Shown here: piece after piece, positions 24,047-35,599 of the stretch
How the letters are laid out: every line of letters begins with the position of its first letter
How positions within the stretch are numbered: the first letter of the stretch is position 1
Assembly (NCBI GenBank): GCA_963921425.1
Contig: OY992839.1
Coordinates: 19,204,910-19,268,909 of the forward strand
DNA from: Dryas octopetala
Taxonomy: Eukaryota > Streptophyta > Magnoliopsida > Rosales > Rosaceae
DNA length: 64,000 nucleotides
Direction: 5' to 3'
Program-made: the position numbers and the translations under genes
Notes under the pieces: model-generated
Told to the model about the DNA's origin: nothing
The model's input: the letters and a program-made list of their open reading frames with translations, nothing else
The model's database searches: none

Positions 24047-26458
24047 ATGACCAGCGGCTCCGGCCATGGTGCTGAAAATGAGGAAAATCAGACAGCCCCA
24101 CAAGGGCCACAAGGCCCACAACTCACACAGCTTTCACAGCCACCAAGACCCTCAAGTACCCCACAATCATCAAATTCAACACCAACTGAGGGGGGGGGGG
24201 GGGACAAATCTGTACCAAATACTATGACTGGTGATTCAACGGGTGAAAATTTACGTAAAAGGAGATGTACGTCACAAGTATGGGATCATTTCACCAAGCG
24301 TATCATTGCCAGCAATATGAAAGCTGTTTGCAATCATTGTAGTGGGATGCTACGAGGGAATAGCAAGAATGGAACAAAACATTTACATGATCACATCAAA
24401 TGTTATCCTATGAAGAGACAAAGAAGCATATCACAATCAATCTTGAATCCTACAAGGAGTGGTACTGGGAGCTTTAAACTTGGTACGTATAACTTTGACC
24501 AAGACAGTGCAAGGAAGGATCTTGGTGTTATGATTATTATCCATGAGTATCCGATGTCCATGGTTGATCATGTTGGGTTTAGAAGGTACTCCCAAACTTT
24601 ACAACCATTATTTAAGGTTCCTTCTTGGAATACTATTAAGAGTGACATCTTCAAGATTTTTGAGTTTGAAAGAAATAAAACAATGAAGCTCTTGGATACC
24701 AATGAAAGTAGAATTTCCGTTACTACGGATATGTGGATATCTAGCAATTAAAAAAGGGGATTTATGACTGTCACTACTCACTTTATTAATGATTATTGGA
24801 GGTTGCAAAGTCGTCTTGCGAGGTAAATTTATTTAATTAGTTGCTATAATTATTTTAATACGTTATGATGTAATCAATTCACTAATTTTTCTTTTAATTT
24901 GAATGATTTTTTGGTAGGTTTGTATATGTACCAAGTCCACACACTGCGGAGGTACTTGTGGATGTTTTGGTGGATTGCTTGTTGGAATGGAATCTCGATC
25001 GTAAGGTATCCACTTTAACGGTAGATAATTGCACAACCAATGATGCCATGATTGATATAGTTTTGGGGAAGTTGCCTTCTAGTTCACTTTTGTTGCAAGG
25101 AGGCTTTTTTCACATGCGTTGTTGTGCGCACATTCTAAACTTGGTGGTGAGAGATGGGTTAGATGTTATAAAAGACAACATTGAGGTTATTCGGTCTAGT
25201 GTTGCATTTTGGATCGGAACTCAAAAGAGAGAAGAAAGGTTTATCGAGGCGGCTCGACAATTAAGATTGTCAAGCACTAAAAAGTTGGAGCTTGATTGCA
25301 AAACTAGGTGGAACTCTACATATTCCATGCTTATCACTGCATTGGAATATAAAGATGTTTTTCCACGGCTGAAAATGCGTGAGTCTCTATACAAAAAAGT
25401 GCCTATAGTGAAGAAGATTGGTCAAAGACAAAGGTGTTAGCTGAAAAATTGAAGCTTTTTAATGATGTGTCTGAGTTATTTTCAGGGTCCAAGTACCCTA
25501 CTGCCAATCTTTATTTTCCAAATATTTGCAAGATTAGGTTGGCAATTGAACAGTGGGTTTTGTCAGATGTGACTGAGGTGAAAGAAATGGCATCAAATAT
25601 GCTACCAAAGTTTGAGAAGTATTGGAATACTATGCATCACTTGATGGCAATTGCAAGTATCTTGGATCCAAGGTATAAGATGATGTCCGTTGAGTTCTAT
25701 TTCCAAAAAATCTATGGAGGCGAATCTTTTCTTAAGATTGAGGAAGTTAAAAAGTTAGTGTATGACTTGCTTAGAGAGTATCAACAAAAACCTAGTCAAA
25801 GGCATCAATCTTCTCAAGATTCTAATGCTAGTGCTACTGTTTCACAAAATGTTTCACCTGAAGTTGATCAAGAGTTTCTTGAGTTTTTGGCTATTTCTTC
25901 GAGCACTCACAGTGTGAGGTCAGAGTTTGACCAATATCTAGAAGAGTCGCTTATACCATTGAATGCTGATTTTGATATATTGGTTTGGTGGAAGACAAAT
26001 GGGGTCAAATATCCTAAACTGCAATTGATGGCTAAAGATATTTTGGCTATTCCAGTTACTATAGTAGCTTCAGAATCAGCATTTAGTACAAGTGGCAGAA
26101 TTGTGAGCCCTCATCGTAGTCGTCTTCATTCAAAAACTATAGAGGCCTTGATGTGTGCTCGAGATTGGCTATGGAAGGAGATAAAAGGTAATTTGAAAAT
26201 TGTTTTAAGGTATGCTAATTAATTTGTTTTAAGGTTTTCTAATAATATTTTTTTGTTTTGTTTTATGATTAGAATCAAACCCGAATGAGGTAGAAGTCAT
26301 GGAATCTGAAACTTGCGTTTCAACTAATGATGATTTTGACATGGAGGAGGTACGCAACTCATGATTGAATCATTGATGGTTTAATTAATGAAGTGTGACT
26401 ATTCTAACTTTATTTTGTTTTGATTGTTTAGGTTTCTTGCCTTGCGCGGGAGAATTAG
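24047..26458 (+). pseudogene. hAT transposase (four exons, two disabling changes)
   Basis: The start is at 24047 (MTSGSGHGAENEENQ). Inferred exons are 24047-24822, 24918-26187, 26273-26349 and 26432-26458, all GT-AG with consistent phases. Domains in order: a BED zinc finger (CNHCSGMLRG, then HLHDHIKC), the catalytic core (TVDNCTTNDAM, RCCAHILNLVVRDGL, TRWNSTYSML), a helical middle, and the C-terminal dimerisation domain (LAIPVTIVASESAFSTSGRI). One stop codon follows WISSN at 24749-24751. One frameshift lies near 25395-25440, where the frame passes to VLAEKLKLFNDVSELFSG. A 14-G run at 24190-24203 keeps frame. Otherwise close to full family length. Confidence 0.9.
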
Positions 26459-27000
26459 CTCATTATATGATTAAAATGTAAACCTTTATGAAGTGGCCTA
26501 AGGTATCAGTATGTTTAATCTTTTATTACATTTCTCTTGGTTCAGCAGCCAGCAGGTGATTACAAATTTACAATCATATCTCTCTTGGTGCAGGTTTGCA
26601 AGTTTGGAACACATTTTATGATCTTGGAGAATTAAGCATACTCTAACCATATATGAGTGATGTACTGATGCCATAAAGGAAATATCTAAAGCATGTTTGA
26701 AGCTTGATGCCATAGATGTGTTTTCTTATGAATTGATGGATGTATCATGTATTTAGTTTTATTCATTTATGGACTATTAGAACATTAATTTGTGAGTTTG
26801 ATGCATTGAAACATTAATAGTATGTTTGCAACTCTGCAAGTTTGATATGTATTATGTTAAGAAAGTTTGTATTGAATCTATTGATACTAGCAGGTTTGTA
26901 TTGATATATTCATCAGGTTTGAATTGAATAATATTACTGCCTGATAGCAGGTCTGTAATGCTTATTGATATGCATTATGTTTAGGGGAAAAAAAAAAAAA

Positions 27001-27180
27001 AAGTGGTTGAGGCGGGGATTCGGGGCGGGTTCGGGGAAGCCACTCCTCGGCGGGGTCGGGGACAGGGAATCCTCATTTACATAGTCGGGGATTTGGGGCA
27101 GATTCGGGGATTCAAATAATTTCGGGGGCGGGGGATGGGGGTGGCACCCCCGGCCCCGACCCGCCCCGTTGCCATCCCTA
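27001..27180. repeat. GC-rich hAT subterminal region
   Basis: Dense GCGGGGATTCGGGG-type repeats occur on one strand, with their complement CCCCGACCCGCCCC at the very end. This is strikingly GC-rich in an AT-rich window and represents the transposase-binding end of the upstream hAT. Confidence 0.6.
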
Positions 27181-27760
27181 CCTGCACCGACCACCAGCCT
27201 ACCCTCACCTCTTTATCCCTGCTCTTGCCCTCTGCCGTCCACCCCTGCCGTCGAAACCCACCAAAACCTAGCCCCCTCCTCTCTTCCTCCACATCTTCAG
27301 CTCCTCTCAAATCCCAACCTCTCTAAAACCTAGCCTCCCCAAAACCCAGAAATCTCACCCAGTCGAAAACTTAGGCAAAATTTTGAGAATTTCGGAGAAA
27401 TCATCGAAATCTAGACGAAATTTTGTTGATTTAGTGTTAAAATTTTCATATCCTTGACTGCATCTACTGGCAAGCTCAGTTAAAAAGTGAGTTTTATAAG
27501 AAGGTGGAAGCTGAGAGTGGGGGTATTGGTAATTATTTTTAAAATGTATTGACTTATGTAATATAATATATTTACTTTAAATTTTTTTATTTAAAAAATA
27601 TATGTATATTTTTTGTAACGGGTGAAAAGAGTTGTGTCGTGTTTATCCATTATCTTTTGTGTCATGTTCATATTGACATTTTTTTCATCCGTTAGGTTAA
27701 CAGGTAGTATCGTGTTTGACCCGAACCTGTCAAAATAAGACTCATGGTATAGCGTACATT
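27181..27760. mobile_element. fragment related to the GGGTCGTGT hAT family
   Basis: At 27617-27745 there are motifs such as GTAACGGGTGAA, GTGTCGTGTTTAT and GTGTTTGACCCGAACC, similar to the subterminal repeats of the hAT at 15314-16480. The C-rich segment 27181-27345 resembles a captured gene leader. Termini were not resolved. Confidence 0.4.
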
Positions 27761-28287
27761 ATTTACTTTTAAACAGTGACTTAAAAACTTAATTATTTTT
27801 TGGAACGAACACTGAATTAAATTTTCTACAAAGTTTGCATAAACAATATGCTACAAATAGGAAAAACAATATGAAGACATCAAAGTCCGCATTCAAAACT
27901 CAGGAAATGTATAAAACCTGGATCTTCCCTGCATTTGAATAACAACAAAAGATTCTTCTCCGAGACCTGAATCTTCTTCTCAGTTACAAGCACTCACAAC
28001 ACAGAGTTCCGGTGAGCTTTCTCTCTGTGGTTCCGCCCTGAGCTTGATTCAATTGTAAATTCAATCGCAAATCCCTCTGATTCTCTTTAAAGCTGCAAAC
28101 TTTATAATATTCATTGGTGTATGTTACCCTCTGATACGGAAATTGCTCGATCTCTCTGTGTAGTTGGTCATATTGTTCTCTAATTGTCTAATATTCATGT
28201 CCACCATTGCGTTTTTGCTTTAAATTTTCATCTGGTTATGCTTAGTTTCCATTCCTTTCCATCCCCGTACGCTGGATTCATACTATA
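27761..28287 (+). promoter_or_regulatory. presumed promoter and 5' leader of the DUF218 gene
   Basis: A pyrimidine-rich leader-like stretch (about 27950-28010) is followed by CCG/GTGAGC, a possible 5' splice site of a leader intron at 28012. A clear TATA box was not found. The assignment rests only on position before the start codon. Confidence 0.35.
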
Positions 28288-31200
28288 ATGAGTGATTTTC
28301 CATTTGGGTCTGGAAATCCTAAGTCCTTCATTGCATACCCAAGCAGTGACTTTGATTTAGAATCTGGAACCATTAGAAGAACCCGAAAGCATAAGCATTC
28401 GCCATACCATCCCCTCAAAATGATTAGGTCTATTGGAAACCGCCTGCAGTATTATTGCAGGCTGAACCCACTTTTAGTCTTCCTCATCTCCTTGTCACTT
28501 GGGGTCACAATCCTCTTACTTTTGTCTCTATTCGAGAACCATTTTCGAATGATAAACGAGTATCAAAGTTTTGACATGAGTTCGGGTAGTTATCCATTCC
28601 CAAATCTCCAGAATCTAGTCATGGTTGCGGGGCATTCAGTTTATACTAGTAGCTGTGGGAAAGTTGATAAGGAGGATTCTTGGTTTTTGGAGTCTTATCA
28701 GAAGAATCCGGGTCAAGCTGCTACTTTTGTGGCACATATACAAGAGGGAATTGAAGTTGCAGCCAAAGACAATACAGCTCTTCTTCTGTTTAGTGGTGGA
28801 GAGACTCGGAGAGATGCCGGTCCTCGGAGTGAGGCACAGAGTTATTGGGCAGTTGCTGAATCAAAAGGATGGTTTGGTGAGTTCCTGCATTTCTCTTGTA
28901 TTTGACATGTTTTGGTATGCCTTGTTTTTAATGTGATTACTTTATATACTAAGAGCTAAATGACTGCCGATTGTTTGAAGAATGAATTATAGGATGCTGT
29001 TTAAAATGGTTCTCATATAGTTGATGTTTATACTCTATTTTTGTTACACCATTGTGTGCAGACGTCTTGATTGCAGTAGTTGTGCCAATAATTTTTTATA
29101 TCTTTTTGGGTGGTCACTGACCTGAAGAATGACCTAAAATTGAGTTTTGCCAGAACCTGGATGGCAGTTCAGGAAGTTATTAAGTTATGGTGAATTTTAA
29201 TTTTGACAAATTAATTTTATGCTATTTCATGCATCTAGGTTTAAAGCATGCTTTCATTTCCAAATATTTTACAGTTGAAATTTAACTTGAAGAAACTCTT
29301 TTTTAGAATTTTAGGAGAGAAAAAGAAAAGAAAATATGAACTGCCTTTGTCCTCCTTTGGTGGAAAAAAGGCGAAAATAAGATGTTTAGTTATTTCTGGT
29401 GATGCATTGGGTTAACTTTAGTAAATAAGTGCCAAAGAAGAAAGGGGAAGAAACCTAGTTCATTAGTGAATACAAGATTTAAATTTTATATTCACTAAGT
29501 TTAAGGCTGAGAAATATAACTAATCATATTGACATGAATTTCCTGAAGTATGGTGATTAGTGACAAAGTTGTCATGTTGACTATGGAAATTACTTCCATT
29601 TTAAACCCTTGGAGAACTTGAATTGCTGGTCAAAAATTGTTTTCCTTTTTGTGTAAGGTAATGATTGCTACATGGAATTTCTATTTGTTCACAAGGTTGC
29701 TAACAAGATAAACCCCTTGCAGTTTTCAGCATTGAATGTCTTATTAGCAATTTCCATTATTAAGGCTAAATTATACCAACAGTCTGCAAACTTTACCCCG
29801 AGTCTCACTTGAGTCCGCAAACTTTACTTTTAGATTCTTAGTCCACAAACTTTTTCCACATACCCACTTCAGTGCACTCCATCAAAAGTCAATCATGTGC
29901 TTGTCATGTGCAAATATTTAGCGTCAATTTTGAGAAAAAATTGATGAAGCAGATTGAAGTGAGTAACATGGAAAAATTTGTGCACTCAAGAATCTAAAAG
30001 TAAAGTTCGCGGACTCGAGTGAGGCTTGAAGTAAAATTCGCTGACTGTTGCTATAATTAACTCTTATTATTTTTTATTTCTTGCTTTTGGATGAATACCT
30101 TGATGTCATATGAAAAATTTAAAAGTATCAGTGCATTTATTTGATCTCTTGTGGATATCCGTAGAAAAGTTGTGTAAAGTTCATATTAGATTTACCTGAG
30201 TCTTGGATTCCATTTTTCATATTTTTTTCTTTTTGCTTTTGGATGAATACCTTGATGTCATGAAATATTTAAAAGTATCAGTGCATATATTTGAACTCTT
30301 GTGGATATCCGTAAATAATGTGTGACAGTGTGGATGGGAATTTCCAGTAGGATTCGTGATGACATGCGTAATCTGGTTCTGCCCAAAGGGTAACTTGATT
30401 GAAATGACAAGTCAGGGCCAAATAGGTCATAAAGATGCTCCTACTATATGTTCAACCTTTTGGTGAGTCATATATTACATAAACAGAATTACAATTGACT
30501 AAATAGTATTTTGGAAGACTCTTCTTACTTTTAACGGAAAAATGCAGGGGGAAAAAGAAGACGAGTAAAACTAAAGAGGACAAAAGGGAATGAAGGAAGC
30601 TTTTGCTTCTGAAAGTTTTATTATTTGCACCTACGGGTATCAACACTACCCAGGCTTACTATTACTTCTAGTACTGTTGCAGTTATTACCACACTTCAAG
30701 AAACTTTACTACCACAGACCACCCTTTTGCCTCCACTTCCTCCACCATCAAGACCACTTCTAACCTGTAACTGATCCTACTACATCTATCACATCCACTG
30801 CTGCCATCTCTAAAAACGTTAGCAAATTTCCACACCGTTCCGTTCATTATCACTTATGAAGCACAGATACTTCATACAAAACTTGTTCCAGTATCCGATA
30901 TGAATGCTGCCTTGATACACCCTCAATATGCCTTAACATGTATCTATCCATATCCATTTGACCTTTTGGATAGTTTGACTTTTGGATAGGAGACGAAATG
31001 TCACAGATGCATGTTTTCAATTTTTTTTAAAGGGTGTCTGAGGGTAATTTTAAAAAGTTTTGTCATTTCTTTTAATAGGGTCTAGGTAGTTATACAAAGT
31101 TGAAGGTATATGTGAGAAAAGAACATAACATAATATATATGTATATATATACACACACACACACACACATCTAAGTATGTATGTATGTATGTTTAATATG

Positions 31201-33471
31201 ACGGTGATGATGACTGAAGTTAAAAGAACGGATTTATGGTTCTTAATTTCTCAGTGTTGTAGTCATTTTTATTTTTTACAACATATATAATGTGTTTATA
31301 TATTATTTTGTTGCACTATCTGTATCTGTGCAACATAGATTACCACCCTTTTCAACTGGTACAACCAACCAACCTTTCATTTAGTAGTGCATCCAATCTC
31401 TATGACAATGCTTGCAATCACTGTTTAGTGTTGTGGCCACCAAAGGTGGCATTTTTACTTAATAAACTTTGCATAATGGTTTACTTGTGCATATGCTCTA
31501 TAGGTAACAGGTTAGTTTTCTTGCCTTTTGAAGTTACTATAACAGAGAATGGTGCCTGTTGTAAGTTTTCCATCGTTTTCATCATTCTCTGTCCAAGGGC
31601 CCAACTATTCCTGTTGTCAGTGGCATAAAATTATGTATACATGCAATACCCTCTGTTTTTTTGGCCTATCACGTTCTGTAGTGGATTAATCTTGGGAAAT
31701 AACTTAAAGTAATCTGGCGTATGCATAGGGATGGAAATCTGACTTTCTTTATTTAGTTTTTATTATTAGTATTTTAGGGGTTTTATTATTATTTTCTCTT
31801 TCTCCTTCTATTATTGCATCTTCTCCCTAAGCTGCTCATCCCGCTTCTCTTTTCTTCAATCTCTTTCCCTCTTTTCTTCTATTTCTTTCTTTATTTTTCT
31901 TTCTCTTCTCACTCTATTTTCTATCTGCGTTCTACTTCTAGTGATTTCTTGCTATGTTAAGCTGATTTTTTTTTTTTTTCAGTTTTCTTATGCTGCCAAA
32001 TAAATGTTCAATTTTTCGTGCTATTTTCTTCTTCTCATTATTTGTAATAGATAGTGATAAGCAATCGGGTCTGATACTGATTGTAATGTTTTATTCTTCC
32101 TTTTTATCTTTTATTTTTTCTCTCTCTAGTGTCAAGTTCTTAATTTCTGTTGCAAAGGGGAAGAAAACGTGATTGTTCAACCTTCATTTATATGCACGTT
32201 GAACCATCATTTATTGATTGCTTATCCCGTATTCAACTTATGCCATGATGGTTTATTTAGGCAAAGAAGATTTGAGACGGAGGGCACTCACAGAAGAGCA
32301 TGCAAGGGACAGCTTTGAGAATCTTCTCTTCAGTGTGTGCCGATTCCGAGAACTTACTGGCACATATCCTCATAATATTACTGTAAGCCCATTCTACTTA
32401 ACATGTTTTTTTCTTTTTCTGTTTTTGTTGAGAACTACAGGTATGATGTATTTGAGTCTTGACATAGATGAAAATATCATGGAGAAACAGTTAAGCACCC
32501 TTTAACATGCAACTGTGTAGGCTGAACATATATATCTGATTACGAATGTACTGTTAAAATTTCTTTCACCAGCACATTCATGAGTCATGTGCAGATGTGA
32601 TTGTATGAATGACTTCCCAGAGTTTTCTAGATGATCAAGAAAAACTGGCTGTAAAAATATATTGCATATCCCAGACAAGAGCTATAAGCCAGTATATGGA
32701 TCATGTGATACAGAAATGCACGAGACATCTCCCTCCCTCCCTCCCTCCCTCTCTCCCTTTGAAACACAACTTATAATTTCTGTACGAGTTGCTTTAAACA
32801 TTAAATAGAGGACTGTTCTGCATCGTGAGTATTGCACCAACCATGTTGAGCATTCATCCATAATTGGTTAAGAGGACACATACATTCGTTTGTCCTAGCT
32901 TTTCTTTGAGTTTCTTATTCTTAGTTTCTTTTTTTTTTGATAAAGTTTGTTGGTTTACCATTATTCCCAGGAGCTTAAGCTGTTAAGACACATGGGCATC
33001 TTGACACCCACTAGAATTAGGAGGTTTCAATTGCGAGGATTCAAATTTAGATCTCCTACTCTGATACTATAATAAAGTTTGTTGTTTACCGATGTTCCGA
33101 AAACTTTAAGCATACAAAATGTGAGCAAATCTGACATATTGTTTGCAAACCAGGTTGTAAGTTATGATTTCAAGGAGGAGCGATTTGCACATCTACACCG
33201 GTCTGCAATTGGCTTTCCAGAATCAAGGTTCTTCTATGCTGGTACCCCGGCAACTTCTACTGCGAAAGAAGCAGCTCAAAAAGGAGAAGCACTGGTGCGG
33301 GCTCAGTTCCATGAAGATCCATATGGGTGCCGAGGTTCACTTCACAGTAAAAAACTAGGGCGTGACCCGTTTCACCGTACTATTCCCTATCCTACTGGGT
33401 GTCCTGAAATTGAAGGTCTTTTCAGATATTGTGGGGCAGCTCCTTATCCAGGCTCCCTTCCTTGGTCTTAG
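28288..33471 (+). CDS. membrane-anchored DUF218/YdcF-like domain protein (three coding exons)
   Basis: Coding exons are 28288-28876, 32261-32382 and 33154-33471 with GT-AG introns in matching phase; they total 1029 bp, or 342 residues. The N-terminal 55 residues are polar and rich in basic residues (TRKHKHSPYHPLK). They are followed by one strong membrane segment at about 60-82 (PLLVFLISLSLGVTILLLL), suggesting a type II membrane protein with the domain on the lumenal or outer side. The domain has the DUF218 features ALLLFSGGETR, EEHARDSFENLLFS and ITVVSYDFKEERF, and ends with FRYCGAAPYPGSLPWS. Bacterial relatives include YdcF and SanA; the biochemical role in plants is unknown to me. No disabling change was seen. 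The first intron is 3.4 kb and contains a MITE. Confidence 0.85.
29764..30063. mobile_element. MITE in intron 1 of the DUF218 gene
   Basis: About 80 bp at each end are inverted repeats of each other: TAAATTATACCAACAGTC ... CTTTACTTTTAGATTC on the left, with the complement on the right (GAATCTAAAAGTAAAGTTCG ... GACTGTTGCTATAATTA). The element is about 300 bp with no coding capacity. The target duplication is unclear. Confidence 0.7.
30081..30316 (+). repeat. two 84-bp direct repeats 152 bp apart
   Basis: TTGCTTTTGGATGAATACC begins each copy (about 30082 and 30234) and CTTGTGGATATCCGTA ends each. They lie in intron 1 of the DUF218 gene and look like a local duplication. Confidence 0.75.
31130..31192. 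repeat. compound AT/AC/GTAT microsatellite
   Basis: Runs of TATA, (AC)n and (ATGT)n lie next to each other in intron 1. Confidence 0.85.
32730..32757. repeat. (CCCT)n microsatellite
   Basis: CTCC/CCCT tetranucleotides are repeated in intron 2 of the DUF218 gene. Confidence 0.85.
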
Positions 33472-34016
33472 TGAAATTTATCTGAATATTCTACTCACAT
33501 AAACAGTCAGAAAGGGAGTCCTGAATCTCACATAGTATATAATTTTTATCTTTCTAAACAATTTTCTTTGAATCAATTTTAAGATATATGAAAAGAAATG
33601 TTTGTTCAATGGTTTAGTGAAATATATTTTAGGGCACTTTTGAAATAATGGAGTTAATTGGTGATAATTCACCCTTCATGGTCTTGACTCTTGAAGTTAT
33701 GAGATCTCTCAACAAGTTGAGTTTTGGTGGATAATTCTCTAAATTATCACGTTGCTAATGTAACATCAGATAGCTAGAATAGTGTGTCATTGTTGCTGGA
33801 ATTTTACCCTATATAATGATATTATCAATTTTAATAGGCTATGCTGTAATCCAAGAGATTATACTGCCATACAACAGAATGCACTTGATGTCAAGTGGAT
33901 GGAAAAATGAAAAAGCAGATGTCAACCCCATAGGGGTATAATTGTATGTCAAACTGGGCATGGATTATTCGTTGGTGCTGTACTTCTGTGACATTATTGA
34001 TTGTGACAGCTTGTTA
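33472..34016. other. 3' flank of the DUF218 gene
   Basis: The tract probably contains the 3' untranslated region of the preceding gene. No further gene was recognised up to the PRP pseudogene. Confidence 0.5.
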
Positions 34017-34475
34017 AAGCTACCCTGGGTTCCTCAAGTACGGGCAAGTTGGAGCTGCCTCTTCACCGGAACTGTCAAAGCTTGCACCCTTCAGAAGACC
34101 TCCAAGAAGTTCACCATGGTCGAAAAAGAACACGACTTTCACAATTTTCCCAGGTTCATCTAACTATAACAAAACCTCTGGGATCATCAGTTCCATGACA
34201 AAGTAGCTAGAGGAAGAAAAGGTGAACGCTAGAGGATTACCTCAAATCTTGCAATCCCAAAGAGTTCAACTATTTCTCCAGTAGGAGCATGACCTTGAAA
34301 GGACCTTCCATTTAACCCCAGTGCCTGAACTTGTATGAAATGACTGGTGGACCAGAATAATGAACATGGAGGATCTCTAGTGCAAATCTGGGTGGGAATG
34401 CAGTTGTTTTTATAGTCTCCATTTCCCATGTCTTTACCAGGTTCTACACTTGTTCTTAATTCTAGTGAACCAGAA
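34017..34475 (-). pseudogene. pathogen-related protein pseudogene (internally deleted)
   Basis: It is closely similar to the intact gene at 53608-54609. The last exon (about 34017-34163) retains FFFDRGELLGGLLKG-like coding. Exon 3 is present only in its 3' half (about 34243-34408, with EILHVHSGPPVISYKF-like residues, altered by an in-frame stop where ATTATT is inserted). It then jumps into part of exon 2 (ending in the IWPSGSLE-like region near 34475). The 5' half of exon 3, intron 2 and part of exon 2 are gone, and exon 1 is not found. This is a duplicated copy with deletions, not a retrocopy, because the intron before the last exon remains. Confidence 0.85.
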
Positions 34476-34960
34476 GGCCATATCTTCCATCAAAATAAAA
34501 CAAAAATAATTATATACGTTCAATGACACCGATCCTAGTATACCTAATTAAGACTTTCCGCATGTTGCATCTTAATAAGCACATGATGCATTTATCTCAT
34601 TTATTTCAACTCTTGTTCAATGTTTCAGTTTAAGTTCATATTTGGTATTAATTAGGTTCATATACTGTCATAAATGTGGGTTAGCCTATTCATGGAAGGT
34701 TGTTCCATGACCTCGATCTCTATTTAAATCCCTTTTTTTCATTTGAAGATGGACATCAAGAATTATTCAGAATGATCTCTAAACTTAGCTTAGTGAAGAA
34801 AGTATTCTTTATATCCTTCAAATCTTATCTCCTAGGTGGATTCCTTAGAGTAGCGAGTTACCTATCATTGAGTACTCACTTGAAATTTCGTAACATGATT
34901 TTAATGCCATTTGCAACCCCCATGCCATTTGGCGAAAGAGGTGTATCATAAGTCATAACA
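34476..34960. other. intergenic stretch before the gypsy fragment
   Basis: It probably contains the decayed upstream flank of the PRP pseudogene and a truncated gypsy start. No coding motifs are visible before TGGGAAAAGATGAGG. Confidence 0.45.
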
Positions 34961-35480
34961 TGGGAAAAGATGAGGAAAGAATTAAAAAAAAAGTTCATGC
35001 CAAAGAATTTTTGTCAAGAATCTTTTATGAAGTTTCATAATTTTCGGCAAAAAGACTTGTCTATAGAAGAGTATACATTAGAGTTTGATAATCTGCAAAT
35101 GCTTTGTGACCTTGCTGAACCTGAGGAGCAAACCATTGCTCGTTATCTTGGGTATCTTCGAAATGACATTTGCATCATCGTCCAACTACAGCCATATTGG
35201 ACCTATAATGATGTCGTGAAGCTATCTATGATAGTTGAAAAACAGATTAAATAAGGTCGTGGTAACACCTTAAGGTCTTGGTCCAAAGAAATCAACGCTA
35301 ACCTGGGATCATTGTCCACTTCCAAACCTGTTGCAGCCACCAAAACAGGTCCAGTTTCAAAAGCAGCACGCAAGCAAGACGTGGTAGCTAGCAAGTAATT
35401 CTGGTCGTCCATCCGGTGTTTCAGGTGTCAGGGAATTGGTCATATTGCGTCTGATTGCCCAAATCGGAAGATAGTCTCAC
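34961..35480 (+). pseudogene. gypsy gag fragment with zinc knuckle
   Basis: The C-terminal capsid part (WEKMRKELKKKFMPKNF, then EYTLEFDNLQMLCDLAE) runs to 35254. A CCHC zinc knuckle, CFRCQGIGHIASDC, lies at about 35418-35460 in another frame. The knuckle would bind element RNA. Confidence 0.8.
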
Positions 35481-35599
35481 TTGTGGAGGAAGTTGAGGAG
35501 GAGCCCATTGAAGAAAATGAACCAATCGGAGATGAAGGTGCATGATTGATGAAGAAGAATAGATCACCTATGGGGATCATGGCAAGAGCTTAGTCATTC

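Larger units (their letters stand above)
24047..27180 (+). mobile_element. hAT element, plus orientation, 5' end lost
   Basis: A nearly complete transposase is followed by about 700 bp of AT-rich DNA and then by a very GC-rich terminus (27001-27180) ending GTTGCCATCCCTA. Read on the minus strand this is TAGGGATGGCAAC, a familiar plant hAT end. The matching left end is not found, so the 5' terminus has been lost, probably at the junction with the preceding hAT. Confidence 0.7.

Noticed and set aside
21791..27180. The two hAT transposases as halves of one element
   Set aside because: They are on opposite strands, both contain the BED and catalytic regions, and their termini belong to different families.
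31727..31745. TAGGGATGG in the DUF218 intron resembling the lost left end of the 27180 hAT
   Set aside because: Only nine bases match, the position lies downstream of the right end, and no GC-rich subterminal sequence follows.
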